From Flavobacteriales bacterium (GTDB lineage: Bacteria; Bacteroidota; Bacteroidia; Flavobacteriales; UA16): a stretch of DNA of 35,846 nucleotides. Under the pieces are notes generated by a model. That model worked only from the letters and a program-made list of their open reading frames with translations. It had not been told where the DNA came from and ran no database searches. Made by a program: the position numbers and the translations under genes. Of the stretch, positions 6,882-14,993 are shown in pieces (the first letter of the stretch is position 1; each line of letters opens with the position of its first letter). The stretch lies in contig JAOIQU010000012.1 in the NCBI GenBank assembly GCA_028141885.1, forward strand, positions 1-35,846, in the 5' to 3' direction.

Positions 6882-9098
6882 TCAGTTCGGCAAAATCTTG
6901 AGTTCCACGCGGCGGTTCTCTTGGTGCTCGTCCTTGGTGCAGTACACGCCGTCCACACAGCGGTTTTTGAGCTGCTGCTCTCCATAACCCGCAGCCACGA
7001 GGCGCTGGGCTGGGATGCCGCCGGCCACCATGTAGTCCACGCAGCTCTGTGCGCGGCGCTGAGAGAGGTCGAGGTTGTATTCTTCACTGCCGTGAGAGTC
7101 GGTGTGGGCAGAAAGCTCCACACGAACGTCGGTGACCTCCGTCATGTAGGCAATCACTTCGTTCAACACCTTCTTGCCCTCGGGCTTGAGTTCATCCTTG
7201 TCCCAATTGAACAAGACCAAATCCAAGTCAATCTCCACCATCCGCGTCAACGTCACCGTGCGCATGTCAGGCTTGGGACAGTCCTGGTCCATCTCGAGTT
7301 GGCCTTCCAAAGACTCGTAGCCTGGGTGGTCAATTCGGAACAACTCGTATTCCGCAGCCATGGGCCATGTCAATTTTCCGTTGGCGTCTGTGGTCATCGT
7401 GGTGGACTCGCCACCCTTCATCATGGTCACGGCAATGCCGCTGTCCACACGCTTGCCACCGTCGAATTTGACCATGAGGGTGTTGTCACCAGATGCATAG
7501 TTGAGCACAACGCGGTCCTCGAAGGTGCCTTCCTCGTTGGACATGTAGGACTTGGTGCCCATGCCCGCGAACATGTCGTTGCCCTCGAACGACAATTGAG
7601 CGGTTTCACCCACCACGGTGCGGATCGTCACCTTGCCTTCGGCGCCGGTGCGCACTTTGGACTTCTCCCCCGTCGTTAGGTTGTGAAGATCCATTTCCAC
7701 ATTGGAAGCCACCTCATCGTCGCAAGCCACCACGGTGATTTCAAAGTCCGCGATGATGTCGATCAATTGGATGTTGTAAATGTGGTCCATGCCGCCTTCG
7801 CGGTTCGAAGACATGTATCCTACACCTGTGGCGTCCACATGCAAGGCGAAGTCGTCCGCGAACGAGTTCACTGGGGCGCCCAACAATTCCGTGCTGCCTG
7901 ACTCCATGTCGTGCTTGTACAGGTCGAGGCCTCCAAAGCCCACACGGCCGTCGGTTGAGAAGTACAACTGATTCACCGAGTTGACATACGGGAACACATC
8001 GTTACCCGAAGTGTTGACCGCAGCGCCCAAGTTCATGGGGGCCTCAAAGCCGTTGGCGCCCTTCTTGCACATCCACAGGTCCATGCCTCCCAAACCACCT
8101 GGGCGGTCGCTCGAGAAGATAAGGTTGCCGAGGGTGTCCAAGGCTGAGTGGGCGCTGGAGAACGTCGAGTCGTTGTACGGGAACGCACCCTCAACTGTTT
8201 TCCAAGACCCAGACTCGTCGAGGTCCATCACCTCCAATTTCAAGGCGTAGATCCAACGACCTGAAGTGTCGCGGAGGGCCCTGTCTTGGCTGCGCGTCAC
8301 GAACGCGCGCGTCTCGTCAGCTGAGAACGACACAGGGCCGTTGTGGAACGCGGCTGACCCGAGGTCGCTCAAGTCGTCTTTGTTCGCCATTTCGTTGAAC
8401 GACACGGGGTTGTCCGCGCTGTCCTTCAACGCCACCTGACGCAATTCCGAGTACTGGCGGCCGGTCCATCCGTCGACAGGGGCTGCAAAGCCGTCAGCCA
8501 CAGATGTGGTGACAAACATCAACCCGTCCTTGTAGGGCACGGCACCAAACTCCGGCATGTCGCTCGAAGGGCGTGCGCGGTTGATCTCGGCACGGGTTTC
8601 CGTCTTCCGCGCCTCCGCAGCGCGCTTCACAAGCGCATCCGCTGACGCATTCCAAGCGGGGTCCTTCACCGCAGACTTGCCGGCAGAAACCAACGACTGT
8701 GCTTTCGCGTCGTCGCCTTGGTGCATGGCCAATTCAAGGCGCATCATCCACTGGTCAGAGGATGCCACGTCCGCACTGATCAAGCTGTCCAGCAATTCCG
8801 TGGCGCCATGGACGAGGCCTGCGCGCATGGCGCAGTCGATGCCTTTGGCAAAGACGTCCAAGCGAGGTGCGAAGGACGTGTCTTTTTGGGCCCGAACGTA
8901 GTCAGACATCGCCACAGCACGGTACAAATCATGCGCTTCCGCGAAACGGCTCAACGACATTTCCTTGTCCGCGTCCTTGACGACACGGTTGGAAATCATC
9001 TTGGGCATGGTGGACTGAGCCTGGCCCATCCATGAGGCCATGACCATGAAGAGCGTGGTCACCGCTCCGCGAGTCCAGGTAGTGTAGGTAGCTGCCAT
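6882..9098 (-). CDS. PorE-like OmpA-family outer-membrane protein (TPR / PD40 / CRD / OmpA)
   Basis: 738 aa with an N-terminal signal (hydrophobic TTLFMVMASW, cleavage near GQAQ). Residues ~35-175 are alpha-helical and TPR-like. Residues ~185-440 are PD40/WD40-like propeller blades (LIFSSDRPGGLGGMDLW, YFSTDGRVGFGGLDLY, GYMSSNREGGMDHIY). Two carboxypeptidase-regulatory-like beta domains follow (~450-610). A C-terminal OmpA domain (~620-738) has the peptidoglycan-binding pattern SAHTDSHGSEEYN ... LSQRRAQS. This order matches PorE, the T9SS-associated protein that links outer-membrane parts to peptidoglycan. It is last of three tightly packed genes (adhesin, PorP/SprF, this), 2 bases after PorP/SprF. 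A dedicated role in displaying the upstream adhesin is inferred from this context. Confidence 0.88.
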   Translation of the reverse strand: MAATYTTWTRGAVTTLFMVMASWMGQAQSTMPKMISNRVVKDADKEMSLSRFAEAHDLYRAVAMSDYVRAQKDTSFAPRLDVFAKGIDCAMRAGLVHGATELLDSLISADVASSDQWMMRLELAMHQGDDAKAQSLVSAGKSAVKDPAWNASADALVKRAAEARKTETRAEINRARPSSDMPEFGAVPYKDGLMFVTTSVADGFAAPVDGWTGRQYSELRQVALKDSADNPVSFNEMANKDDLSDLGSAAFHNGPVSFSADETRAFVTRSQDRALRDTSGRWIYALKLEVMDLDESGSWKTVEGAFPYNDSTFSSAHSALDTLGNLIFSSDRPGGLGGMDLWMCKKGANGFEAPMNLGAAVNTSGNDVFPYVNSVNQLYFSTDGRVGFGGLDLYKHDMESGSTELLGAPVNSFADDFALHVDATGVGYMSSNREGGMDHIYNIQLIDIIADFEITVVACDDEVASNVEMDLHNLTTGEKSKVRTGAEGKVTIRTVVGETAQLSFEGNDMFAGMGTKSYMSNEEGTFEDRVVLNYASGDNTLMVKFDGGKRVDSGIAVTMMKGGESTTMTTDANGKLTWPMAAEYELFRIDHPGYESLEGQLEMDQDCPKPDMRTVTLTRMVEIDLDLVLFNWDKDELKPEGKKVLNEVIAYMTEVTDVRVELSAHTDSHGSEEYNLDLSQRRAQSCVDYMVAGGIPAQRLVAAGYGEQQLKNRCVDGVYCTKDEHQENRRVELKILPN

Positions 9099-9100
9099 GA

Positions 9101-10027
9101 TCAGAAGAATCTTGTGTTCGTCGTCACCCGGTTTGGTGCGCCCACTGTCCAGCGCAAGGCCAGTTCATGGGTGCCGTAATTCCGAATGCGAAGTGAGTTG
9201 TAAGGCACCTCTGCGAGGTAAACCGCAGTCAAAGCCTTGGACAATTTGACGTTGAAGAGCAAGCCCGCAGACTCGCCGTAGCGGAACTGTCCACCAATGC
9301 CGAAGACGTCCATCCACGTGGCCATCAACTGGGCGTCCACCGCAACAGGAGCATTTTCCGTGACTTTGAGCAACGCACCGTATTGAAGCGTCACGTACTC
9401 GCTTGGCTTGGAGCGCAAGCCTGCTGTGACGTAGTGGTAACGCTGGTACCCGTTTTCGTCAGAGTTGCCCGCCAGTTCCTGCGCAAGGACCTGAGGCACA
9501 GAGTATCCGAAGTACGCCTTGGACGACGTCACAAACATGCCGGCTCCGAAGTTGGGAGACCAGTCTTGAAACACCGTGGTGTAAAGGTCGTCGCTTGCGT
9601 CGTCCACCTGCAATCCGCGGAAATCGTTGGACAGGTAGCGCATGCCTCCAGAAATGCCAAAAGACATCGTCCAGTCGTCGTCCAACGGGATGTGCGCCGC
9701 GCCTGAACCCATGATCGAGGTCTGGTTGCGTGCACCGATGTTGTCGTGAACGACCGTCAAGCCCGCGCCACCGAAATCACGGAAGAACGGCGCGTCGATG
9801 GTCAGCATTTGGGTTGCAGGAGCACCTCCCCAGCCCACCCACTGCATGCGTGTGACAGAATGCACGTTCAAACGGCTGCTCAATCCGCTGTAGGCGGGGT
9901 TGAACACCTGGGGAGCCAAAAAGTACGTGGATGATTGTGGGTCTTGCTGGGCTTGCACCTCGGTGTGAACCGAAAGGGCGAGCAACGCAAGGGCACAGGT
10001 CCCTAAAGTGAAACGAAATCGCATCAT
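9101..10027 (-). CDS. PorP/SprF family type IX secretion membrane protein
   Basis: 308 aa. The signal peptide (MMRFRFTLGTCALALLALSV, cleavage near VQAQ) is followed by the family hallmark QDPQSSTYFLAPQVFNPAYSG and a beta-barrel-like pattern of alternating strands, ending on an aromatic residue as outer-membrane barrels often do. Start ATG 10027 overlaps the adhesin stop codon by 4 bases (ATGA), which implies translational coupling; ATG 10024 is equally possible. PorP/SprF proteins are typically encoded beside, and required for secretion or attachment of, proteins with type B sorting domains. The upstream gene ends in exactly such a domain. The leader CAAACCAACCA (10041-10031) lies inside the end of the adhesin gene. 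Confidence 0.92.
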   Translation of the reverse strand: MMRFRFTLGTCALALLALSVHTEVQAQQDPQSSTYFLAPQVFNPAYSGLSSRLNVHSVTRMQWVGWGGAPATQMLTIDAPFFRDFGGAGLTVVHDNIGARNQTSIMGSGAAHIPLDDDWTMSFGISGGMRYLSNDFRGLQVDDASDDLYTTVFQDWSPNFGAGMFVTSSKAYFGYSVPQVLAQELAGNSDENGYQRYHYVTAGLRSKPSEYVTLQYGALLKVTENAPVAVDAQLMATWMDVFGIGGQFRYGESAGLLFNVKLSKALTAVYLAEVPYNSLRIRNYGTHELALRWTVGAPNRVTTNTRFF

Positions 10028-13000
10028 GGCTGGTTGGTTTGCAGTTCGAGGTAGCCGTTGAATGGCCGCTGAGATTTCTTCTTCGTGTCAATCACGTAGA
10101 AGTACGTGGCGGATGGCAATGTCTTGCCGTCCTTGTTGGTGCCTTCCCAATCGCCGAGGTAACGACCTTCTGTGCTGAAGACTTCAATGCCCCAGCGGTT
10201 GAACACCTGGATTTTGGCATTGGGGAAGTAGTACATGTTGTCGATGGTCCAACGGTCGTTTTTGTTGTCACCGTTGGGCGAGATGAACTGTGCTGGGAAG
10301 GGCTCGGGGAGTGGGATGCAGTCCAAATACACCGTGGTGTCCGTCACACATCCGTTCGCGTCTTCCGCGGCGAACGTATATTCGCCCGCATCGATGCCTT
10401 CAAGCGCCAAAGACTCGGTGACCAAGGCCACGCTGTCCGCATCGAACCAAGTGTAGCTCAATGCGCCGCTGCCCCCCATGGCGTCAGCCACGATGTATCC
10501 ATTGTCTTCGCCGCACTCGCTGACCACAGAATCTGTAATAGAGACGTCGAGAACTTCAGGGTCACTGAGGGTCGCGGACGTGGTGTCTTGGCATCCCGCT
10601 TCGTTTGTTGCGGTCACGAAGTAATCGCCCGCAAGCAAGTCCGTCGCGAGGTTCTCCGATGCATCCGACGGTCCTGTCCATGTGTAGTTCACAGGGCCCG
10701 TTTCGTCGGTGATGATTTCAATCGCCCCTGACGCTTCCTCGAAGCACAATGGGTTCATTGCCACCACATCGGTGATGGCAATGTCGTCGATGGGGTTGAC
10801 AACAATTTCTTGCGTCGCCGTGCATCCACTTGCCGTGCTGAACAACGTCATGGTGTACGTTGCCGCGGCATCGACCACTGCAGAGTCAAGGTCGAGCAAG
10901 ACAATGTCCTCGGTGAGGATGGACCCTCCTTCGAAATTGGTCACCTGGGTGAGGTCCGTCACAATGTCCCATTCAATGATCGCCAAGCTGTCAATGCAGC
11001 TCAAGTTGCCATTCGGCGATACGGTCACGTCGGCTTGCGGCGTTGGGAACACAGACACGTCGAACGAGCCGGCCTCCTGTGGTCCACATCCTCCCGCATT
11101 TCCAAAGATGGTCACCATGCCATCGATGGCTACGGTGCCTGGGTTGGTGGCCGTCCACACTGGGACGTCGCCCAGGCCGGCATTTGGCAAGCCAATGTTC
11201 TCGTTGGTGTTGGCCCAAGACCACTCGACCGTCTCAATGGCGGGGAGGGTGGTTCCCTCACCTTCAGAGCCAGGGCAAAGCGCCTGGTTGTCGAACGTGA
11301 GTGATGGGATCTGCGGCAACACGTCCACCTGCAAGCTCAAAGGATCACCCGGGCAAGCCGCGTCCGCTGGCACGTCGATCGAGATGACGTACGTCACCGT
11401 GGCCACAGTCGAGTCGGTGTTGACGAGAACGTCGTCAATCGAGTTGCCGGAGTTTGGCGAAACGATGCCTTGAACGCCTGCAACAGGATTGGCCGTCCAC
11501 TCCGCAGTGCCCGGTCCGTTCCATGCCAACGCCGCATTGACCTCGTCGCCAGAACAAACCACTGGGTTCTCGGGGGTGGCCACAATGACCGGCGCGGGCA
11601 GAACCGCAATTTGGTACGACCCCACATCGGCAGCATCGCATCCAGGAACCTGTCCAATGACGGTCACCGTTCCTGTGTTGGCCGTGTCAGAGGTATTTGG
11701 CTGGGCTTCCCAAGCTGGGATGTCGCCGAGGCCTGAATCTCCGAGACCTGTCGTGGGGTTGTCGTTTATCCAAGACCATGTGACGTCCTCAATGGCAGGA
11801 AGCACGATTTCCTCAGCCACTTCTCCTGGGCACAACGTGTCGTTCTCGAACTCTTCCGGCGACAAGCCTGGAAGGACCGTCACGGTCACAATCTCATCTT
11901 CGAAGAAACAGATGTCGCTGTTCAACGCATTGACCACCGTCACCGTGAAGACGACATCCGCAGGGTTCAAGCCCGTGTTGAAGAACTGGTTGTCGAGGAG
12001 CACCTCTGACCCAAAGGCCTCAACATCGCCAACAATCGCTGGGTCCCACGTAGAGGTCCAAAAAAGGGTGTCGTCCGTGTTCAAGAACAGCTCAACGTCA
12101 GGCGACAAGCCCGAACAAATGGTCGTGTCGGTTGGGATGGCCGTGATCGTTGGCGTGTGGTTGACAATGGCCAAGAATTCTCCGGCATTCTCTGTGGGGC
12201 AAGCGCCCACCTGACCCACGATGGTCACTGGGCCACCGAGCGAATCCGTGGTGGCGTTGGCTGGTGCGATCCACGGGGCGATGTCGCCCGTGCCGTTGGC
12301 CGCCAAGCCGTTGTTGGGGTTCACGTTGGTCCAAGACCAAACCGCGCCCTCCACTTCAGGGAAGTCCACCTCTGCGAACTCCTCGCCTGGGCAAAGGATT
12401 TGGTCAGGGAACGGTCCAACAGAAGGCAAGCCTGGCAACACCGTCACCGTCACCTCCGCAGGCACGCTGGGGCATGTGGTGGGTTGCAACGCATCGATGG
12501 TGTACATCACCTCGCCGTTGGTGTCGCCCGTGTTGGTCCACGTTTCTTCAATGAGCGCGCCCGACCCTGAAGTGCTTTCAGGAGCGAGGTTGCCACCAGA
12601 GGAAACAGAGTTCCAAACCAAAACATCGGCCGTGTTGACCGACAACGTGATGGCTGTCGTCTCACCAGAACAAAGTGTTTGCTGAGAAGGCGTCGCCGTC
12701 ACGATCGGCGTAGGTTCAACTTCGATTGAGTACGAGTCCTCCAATGCAGGACAATTGTCGACTTGACCCGTCACGTTCACCGTCGAGGTGAAGCTGTCAG
12801 CCGTGTTGTTGGTCGATGCTGTCCAAGCGGGAATGTCACCTTCGCCTCCAGCGCCCAATCCCACAGCCACGTCTGAGTTCGTCCAAGTGTACGTGGCCCC
12901 TTCGATCTCTTCAAATTCAATGGCGTCCACCTCGTCTCCTGGGCAGAGCAGTTCGTCTTCAAGGGCTGGCAACTGGATGGCCGGGAGCACCGTGACCACC

Positions 13001-14913
13001 ACACCCACCGTGTCGCCGAGACATTGCGAGCCTGCGGCTGCAAAGACTTCGTATTGCACCGTCGAATTCGTCAAGCCGTTGTTGTCCCACATGTCTGTGA
13101 TCGACAACCCTGGGCCTGAGGAACCTGGTCCGGACACATCCGGTCCTGTCGTGATGTCCCAATCAATGTCTTCTCCTGTATTGATGCCGAGAGAGATGTT
13201 GGTCTCCGCGCCAGAACAGATCGTCGAGGCCAAGGGGCTCGCCGTGATCACTGGCTCAGGCAACACCACGATTTGGTGGATCAGCGGGTCCGAGGCCGCG
13301 CAAGGCACCGTCGCCTCAACGAGGAAGGAGAAAGGTTCTGACGACGTGTTGGTCAACGTCCAACCGTCAGAGGGAGAAGCTGTGCCAATGCTCGTTCCCG
13401 TGACAACGTCGATCCCTGGGATTTGGCCTGGAGCAACCGCGTTGCTGTCAGCGTCAAGAACGGTCCATGTGATGCCGTAGTTGGCAGGATTCACAGAGAA
13501 GGTGAAGTCGGCCACCTCAACCCCAGAGCACACGGATTGGTTCGGCAGGTCCAACGAAAGCACGCCCGGCTCAGCGACCGTCAACTCGAACAAGGCCGTG
13601 TCGCTTCCGCAAGCGGTGTTGGTGTAGGTGATCAGCTCGACGGGGTAAGTGCCCGGAGTGCTTGACGAGACTTCAATGTCTGCATCCCCTGTTGACCAGA
13701 ATTCAGGTTGGCCAGGGAAGCCGTTGTCTGAGCCCAAACCGCCATTCAACAGGGTGAGCCCGGCGTCGAGTACCCAGCGGTACGTGTAATCTTCTGTGCA
13801 ACCAAATGGCGTGTTCAGCAACGGCGGAGTCGACGCATTCGTCAACGTCACCGGCTCGTCGGGACACACCACAGAACCCACATTCGAAGCAATGTCCAAA
13901 ACCGGTGGGGCGGAAACTTTGAATGGCCCTCCACTCAACACTGTGGATCCACATGCGTTGAGGGCCTCAGCTTCTACGAAGAACCCGTTGCTTTCATCGT
14001 CGCAAGACGTGGTCGTGAAGGTGTGCAAAAACAAAATGTCGTCTTCTGTCGTCGGCCCAACGGTGGTCGGCTGGCTTTCACCGTCAAACTGCACCAACCA
14101 CGTCAACTCAGTCAATGAGTTGTTCCCCAAGACGATTTCCGCAATGGGGTTGTTCAAGCAGACGTCGGCAGCCGCCAACGTCAAGCTCACCTCAGGTGCT
14201 GTCCCCACGAAGACATTGTACACCGTCGTTTGCGGACAAGGGAACGCGATGCCGTTCGATGCGTGTTCCACAGTCATGGCGATTTGCCAAGAGCCAGGTG
14301 CATAGTTGTGCGAAACTGTGGACCCCACAAATTCGGCTTGGGTTGAGAAGGAACCGTCCCCCCAATCGATGAGCACCGAGGTTCCTGCATCTGAAGGCCC
14401 GTTCAGCGCAACGTCGAACGCCATGTCTACGTTGGCCGTGGAGCTGCCGCAGTACAAGAACGTGGTGGTAGGTCCAGAGATGTTGTCTTCAAAAAAACCA
14501 GCGCCCAAAGACGCCAATTCCAAACTGCCTTCGACAGTGGCCCCTACCTCAAACGACACGGGGAATGCCTCCACCGTGGTTGTGCCATCGGTGGCAATGA
14601 GTTCGAACTCGTAAACTCCTGGGGTCGATGCTTGCACGGTGTACGACGGCGCCAAGTCGGTATCCGTTCCAAGGACGTCCGGGGCAAGCCCATCGAACCT
14701 CAATTCAAAGGTGTATGGATCCGTGAATCCAGATACCGTTGGAAATACCGTGAAGTTGTTCCCCTCGCATTCAAACGAGAAGAAGGTCGAGCTGGTGCTC
14801 AGGCTGGCGCTTTGGGACCAACCGGTAAACAGAACAGCGAACAATGCGGTCAAGGCCAAAGCGCTGCGAAGCAGCAAGCGTGCCTTCCACCCGCGGGGTG
14901 CAATTGTTGACAT
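10024..14913 (-). CDS. Giant SprB-like surface adhesin with PKD-like repeats and type B (CHU_C) sorting domain
   Basis: 1629 aa from ATG 14913; the ATG at 14952 lies inside the promoter and is rejected. The signal peptide (MSTIAPRGWKARLLLRS..., ending TGWSQ) is followed by many PKD/Ig-like domains. Residues ~655-1320 are four tandem repeats of about 185 aa. Each pairs an LCPG module (LCPG ... WSW ... GLG ... GDIPAW) with a CSG module (CSGDE-type start, then W-x-S). The sequence then has a segment with GCQDTTSATLSDP and a final ~95-residue type B T9SS domain (FISPNGDNKNDRWTIDNM, VFNRWGIEVF, GTYFY-like ATYFYVID). Such proteins are exported by the T9SS and held at the cell surface; SprB, the gliding adhesin, is the known relative in design. 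It heads an operon with PorP/SprF and PorE-like OmpA. Adhesion or gliding is inferred; no enzymatic domain is seen. Confidence 0.9.
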   Translation of the reverse strand: MSTIAPRGWKARLLLRSALALTALFAVLFTGWSQSASLSTSSTFFSFECEGNNFTVFPTVSGFTDPYTFELRFDGLAPDVLGTDTDLAPSYTVQASTPGVYEFELIATDGTTTVEAFPVSFEVGATVEGSLELASLGAGFFEDNISGPTTTFLYCGSSTANVDMAFDVALNGPSDAGTSVLIDWGDGSFSTQAEFVGSTVSHNYAPGSWQIAMTVEHASNGIAFPCPQTTVYNVFVGTAPEVSLTLAAADVCLNNPIAEIVLGNNSLTELTWLVQFDGESQPTTVGPTTEDDILFLHTFTTTSCDDESNGFFVEAEALNACGSTVLSGGPFKVSAPPVLDIASNVGSVVCPDEPVTLTNASTPPLLNTPFGCTEDYTYRWVLDAGLTLLNGGLGSDNGFPGQPEFWSTGDADIEVSSSTPGTYPVELITYTNTACGSDTALFELTVAEPGVLSLDLPNQSVCSGVEVADFTFSVNPANYGITWTVLDADSNAVAPGQIPGIDVVTGTSIGTASPSDGWTLTNTSSEPFSFLVEATVPCAASDPLIHQIVVLPEPVITASPLASTICSGAETNISLGINTGEDIDWDITTGPDVSGPGSSGPGLSITDMWDNNGLTNSTVQYEVFAAAGSQCLGDTVGVVVTVLPAIQLPALEDELLCPGDEVDAIEFEEIEGATYTWTNSDVAVGLGAGGEGDIPAWTASTNNTADSFTSTVNVTGQVDNCPALEDSYSIEVEPTPIVTATPSQQTLCSGETTAITLSVNTADVLVWNSVSSGGNLAPESTSGSGALIEETWTNTGDTNGEVMYTIDALQPTTCPSVPAEVTVTVLPGLPSVGPFPDQILCPGEEFAEVDFPEVEGAVWSWTNVNPNNGLAANGTGDIAPWIAPANATTDSLGGPVTIVGQVGACPTENAGEFLAIVNHTPTITAIPTDTTICSGLSPDVELFLNTDDTLFWTSTWDPAIVGDVEAFGSEVLLDNQFFNTGLNPADVVFTVTVVNALNSDICFFEDEIVTVTVLPGLSPEEFENDTLCPGEVAEEIVLPAIEDVTWSWINDNPTTGLGDSGLGDIPAWEAQPNTSDTANTGTVTVIGQVPGCDAADVGSYQIAVLPAPVIVATPENPVVCSGDEVNAALAWNGPGTAEWTANPVAGVQGIVSPNSGNSIDDVLVNTDSTVATVTYVISIDVPADAACPGDPLSLQVDVLPQIPSLTFDNQALCPGSEGEGTTLPAIETVEWSWANTNENIGLPNAGLGDVPVWTATNPGTVAIDGMVTIFGNAGGCGPQEAGSFDVSVFPTPQADVTVSPNGNLSCIDSLAIIEWDIVTDLTQVTNFEGGSILTEDIVLLDLDSAVVDAAATYTMTLFSTASGCTATQEIVVNPIDDIAITDVVAMNPLCFEEASGAIEIITDETGPVNYTWTGPSDASENLATDLLAGDYFVTATNEAGCQDTTSATLSDPEVLDVSITDSVVSECGEDNGYIVADAMGGSGALSYTWFDADSVALVTESLALEGIDAGEYTFAAEDANGCVTDTTVYLDCIPLPEPFPAQFISPNGDNKNDRWTIDNMYYFPNAKIQVFNRWGIEVFSTEGRYLGDWEGTNKDGKTLPSATYFYVIDTKKKSQRPFNGYLELQTNQP
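10960..12960 (-). repeat. Four tandem ~185-codon repeats within the adhesin gene
   Basis: LCPG motifs recur at about 12,945, 12,395, 11,835 and 11,280, i.e. every ~545-560 bases. Each is followed by a WSW/WTN segment, a GLGDIPAW-like segment, a VTVIGQV-like strand and then a CSG module. The units are clearly homologous but diverged at base level, so they are old duplications. Boundaries are approximate. Confidence 0.75.
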
Positions 14914-14932
14914 GATTCGGCGAATTGGGAGC

Positions 14933-14962
14933 GCAAAATAGCACAAACCCAAAAGATGTCAA
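14933..14962 (-). promoter_or_regulatory. Promoter of the adhesin-PorP-OmpA operon
   Basis: On the minus strand TTG (14962-14960) is followed after 19 bases by TATTTTGC (14940-14933). This is a good fit to the Bacteroidota -33/-7 promoter (TTG, 17-23 bases, TAnnTTTG-like). The expected transcript start, near 14927, lies between ATG 14952 and ATG 14913 and so supports the latter as the adhesin start. It separates the adhesin operon from the lysyl oxidase gene upstream. Confidence 0.65.
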
Positions 14963-14967
14963 CAATA

Positions 14968-14993
14968 AGCTGTGAACTATTATGTTCTTAGCT
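14968..14993. terminator. Weak hairpin at the lysyl oxidase stop codon
   Basis: AGCT-tg-GAAC, loop TATTAT, GTTC-tt-AGCT form an interrupted stem (4 + 4 bp) spanning the stop codon of the lysyl oxidase gene, just upstream of the adhesin promoter. There is no clean U-tract, so it is at best a weak terminator or RNA-stabilising hairpin. Confidence 0.3.

Noticed and set aside
10024..14913. CRISPR-like or satellite DNA repeats in the adhesin gene
   Set aside because: The repeats are long coding modules of ~185 codons with diverged DNA, not short identical repeats with spacers.
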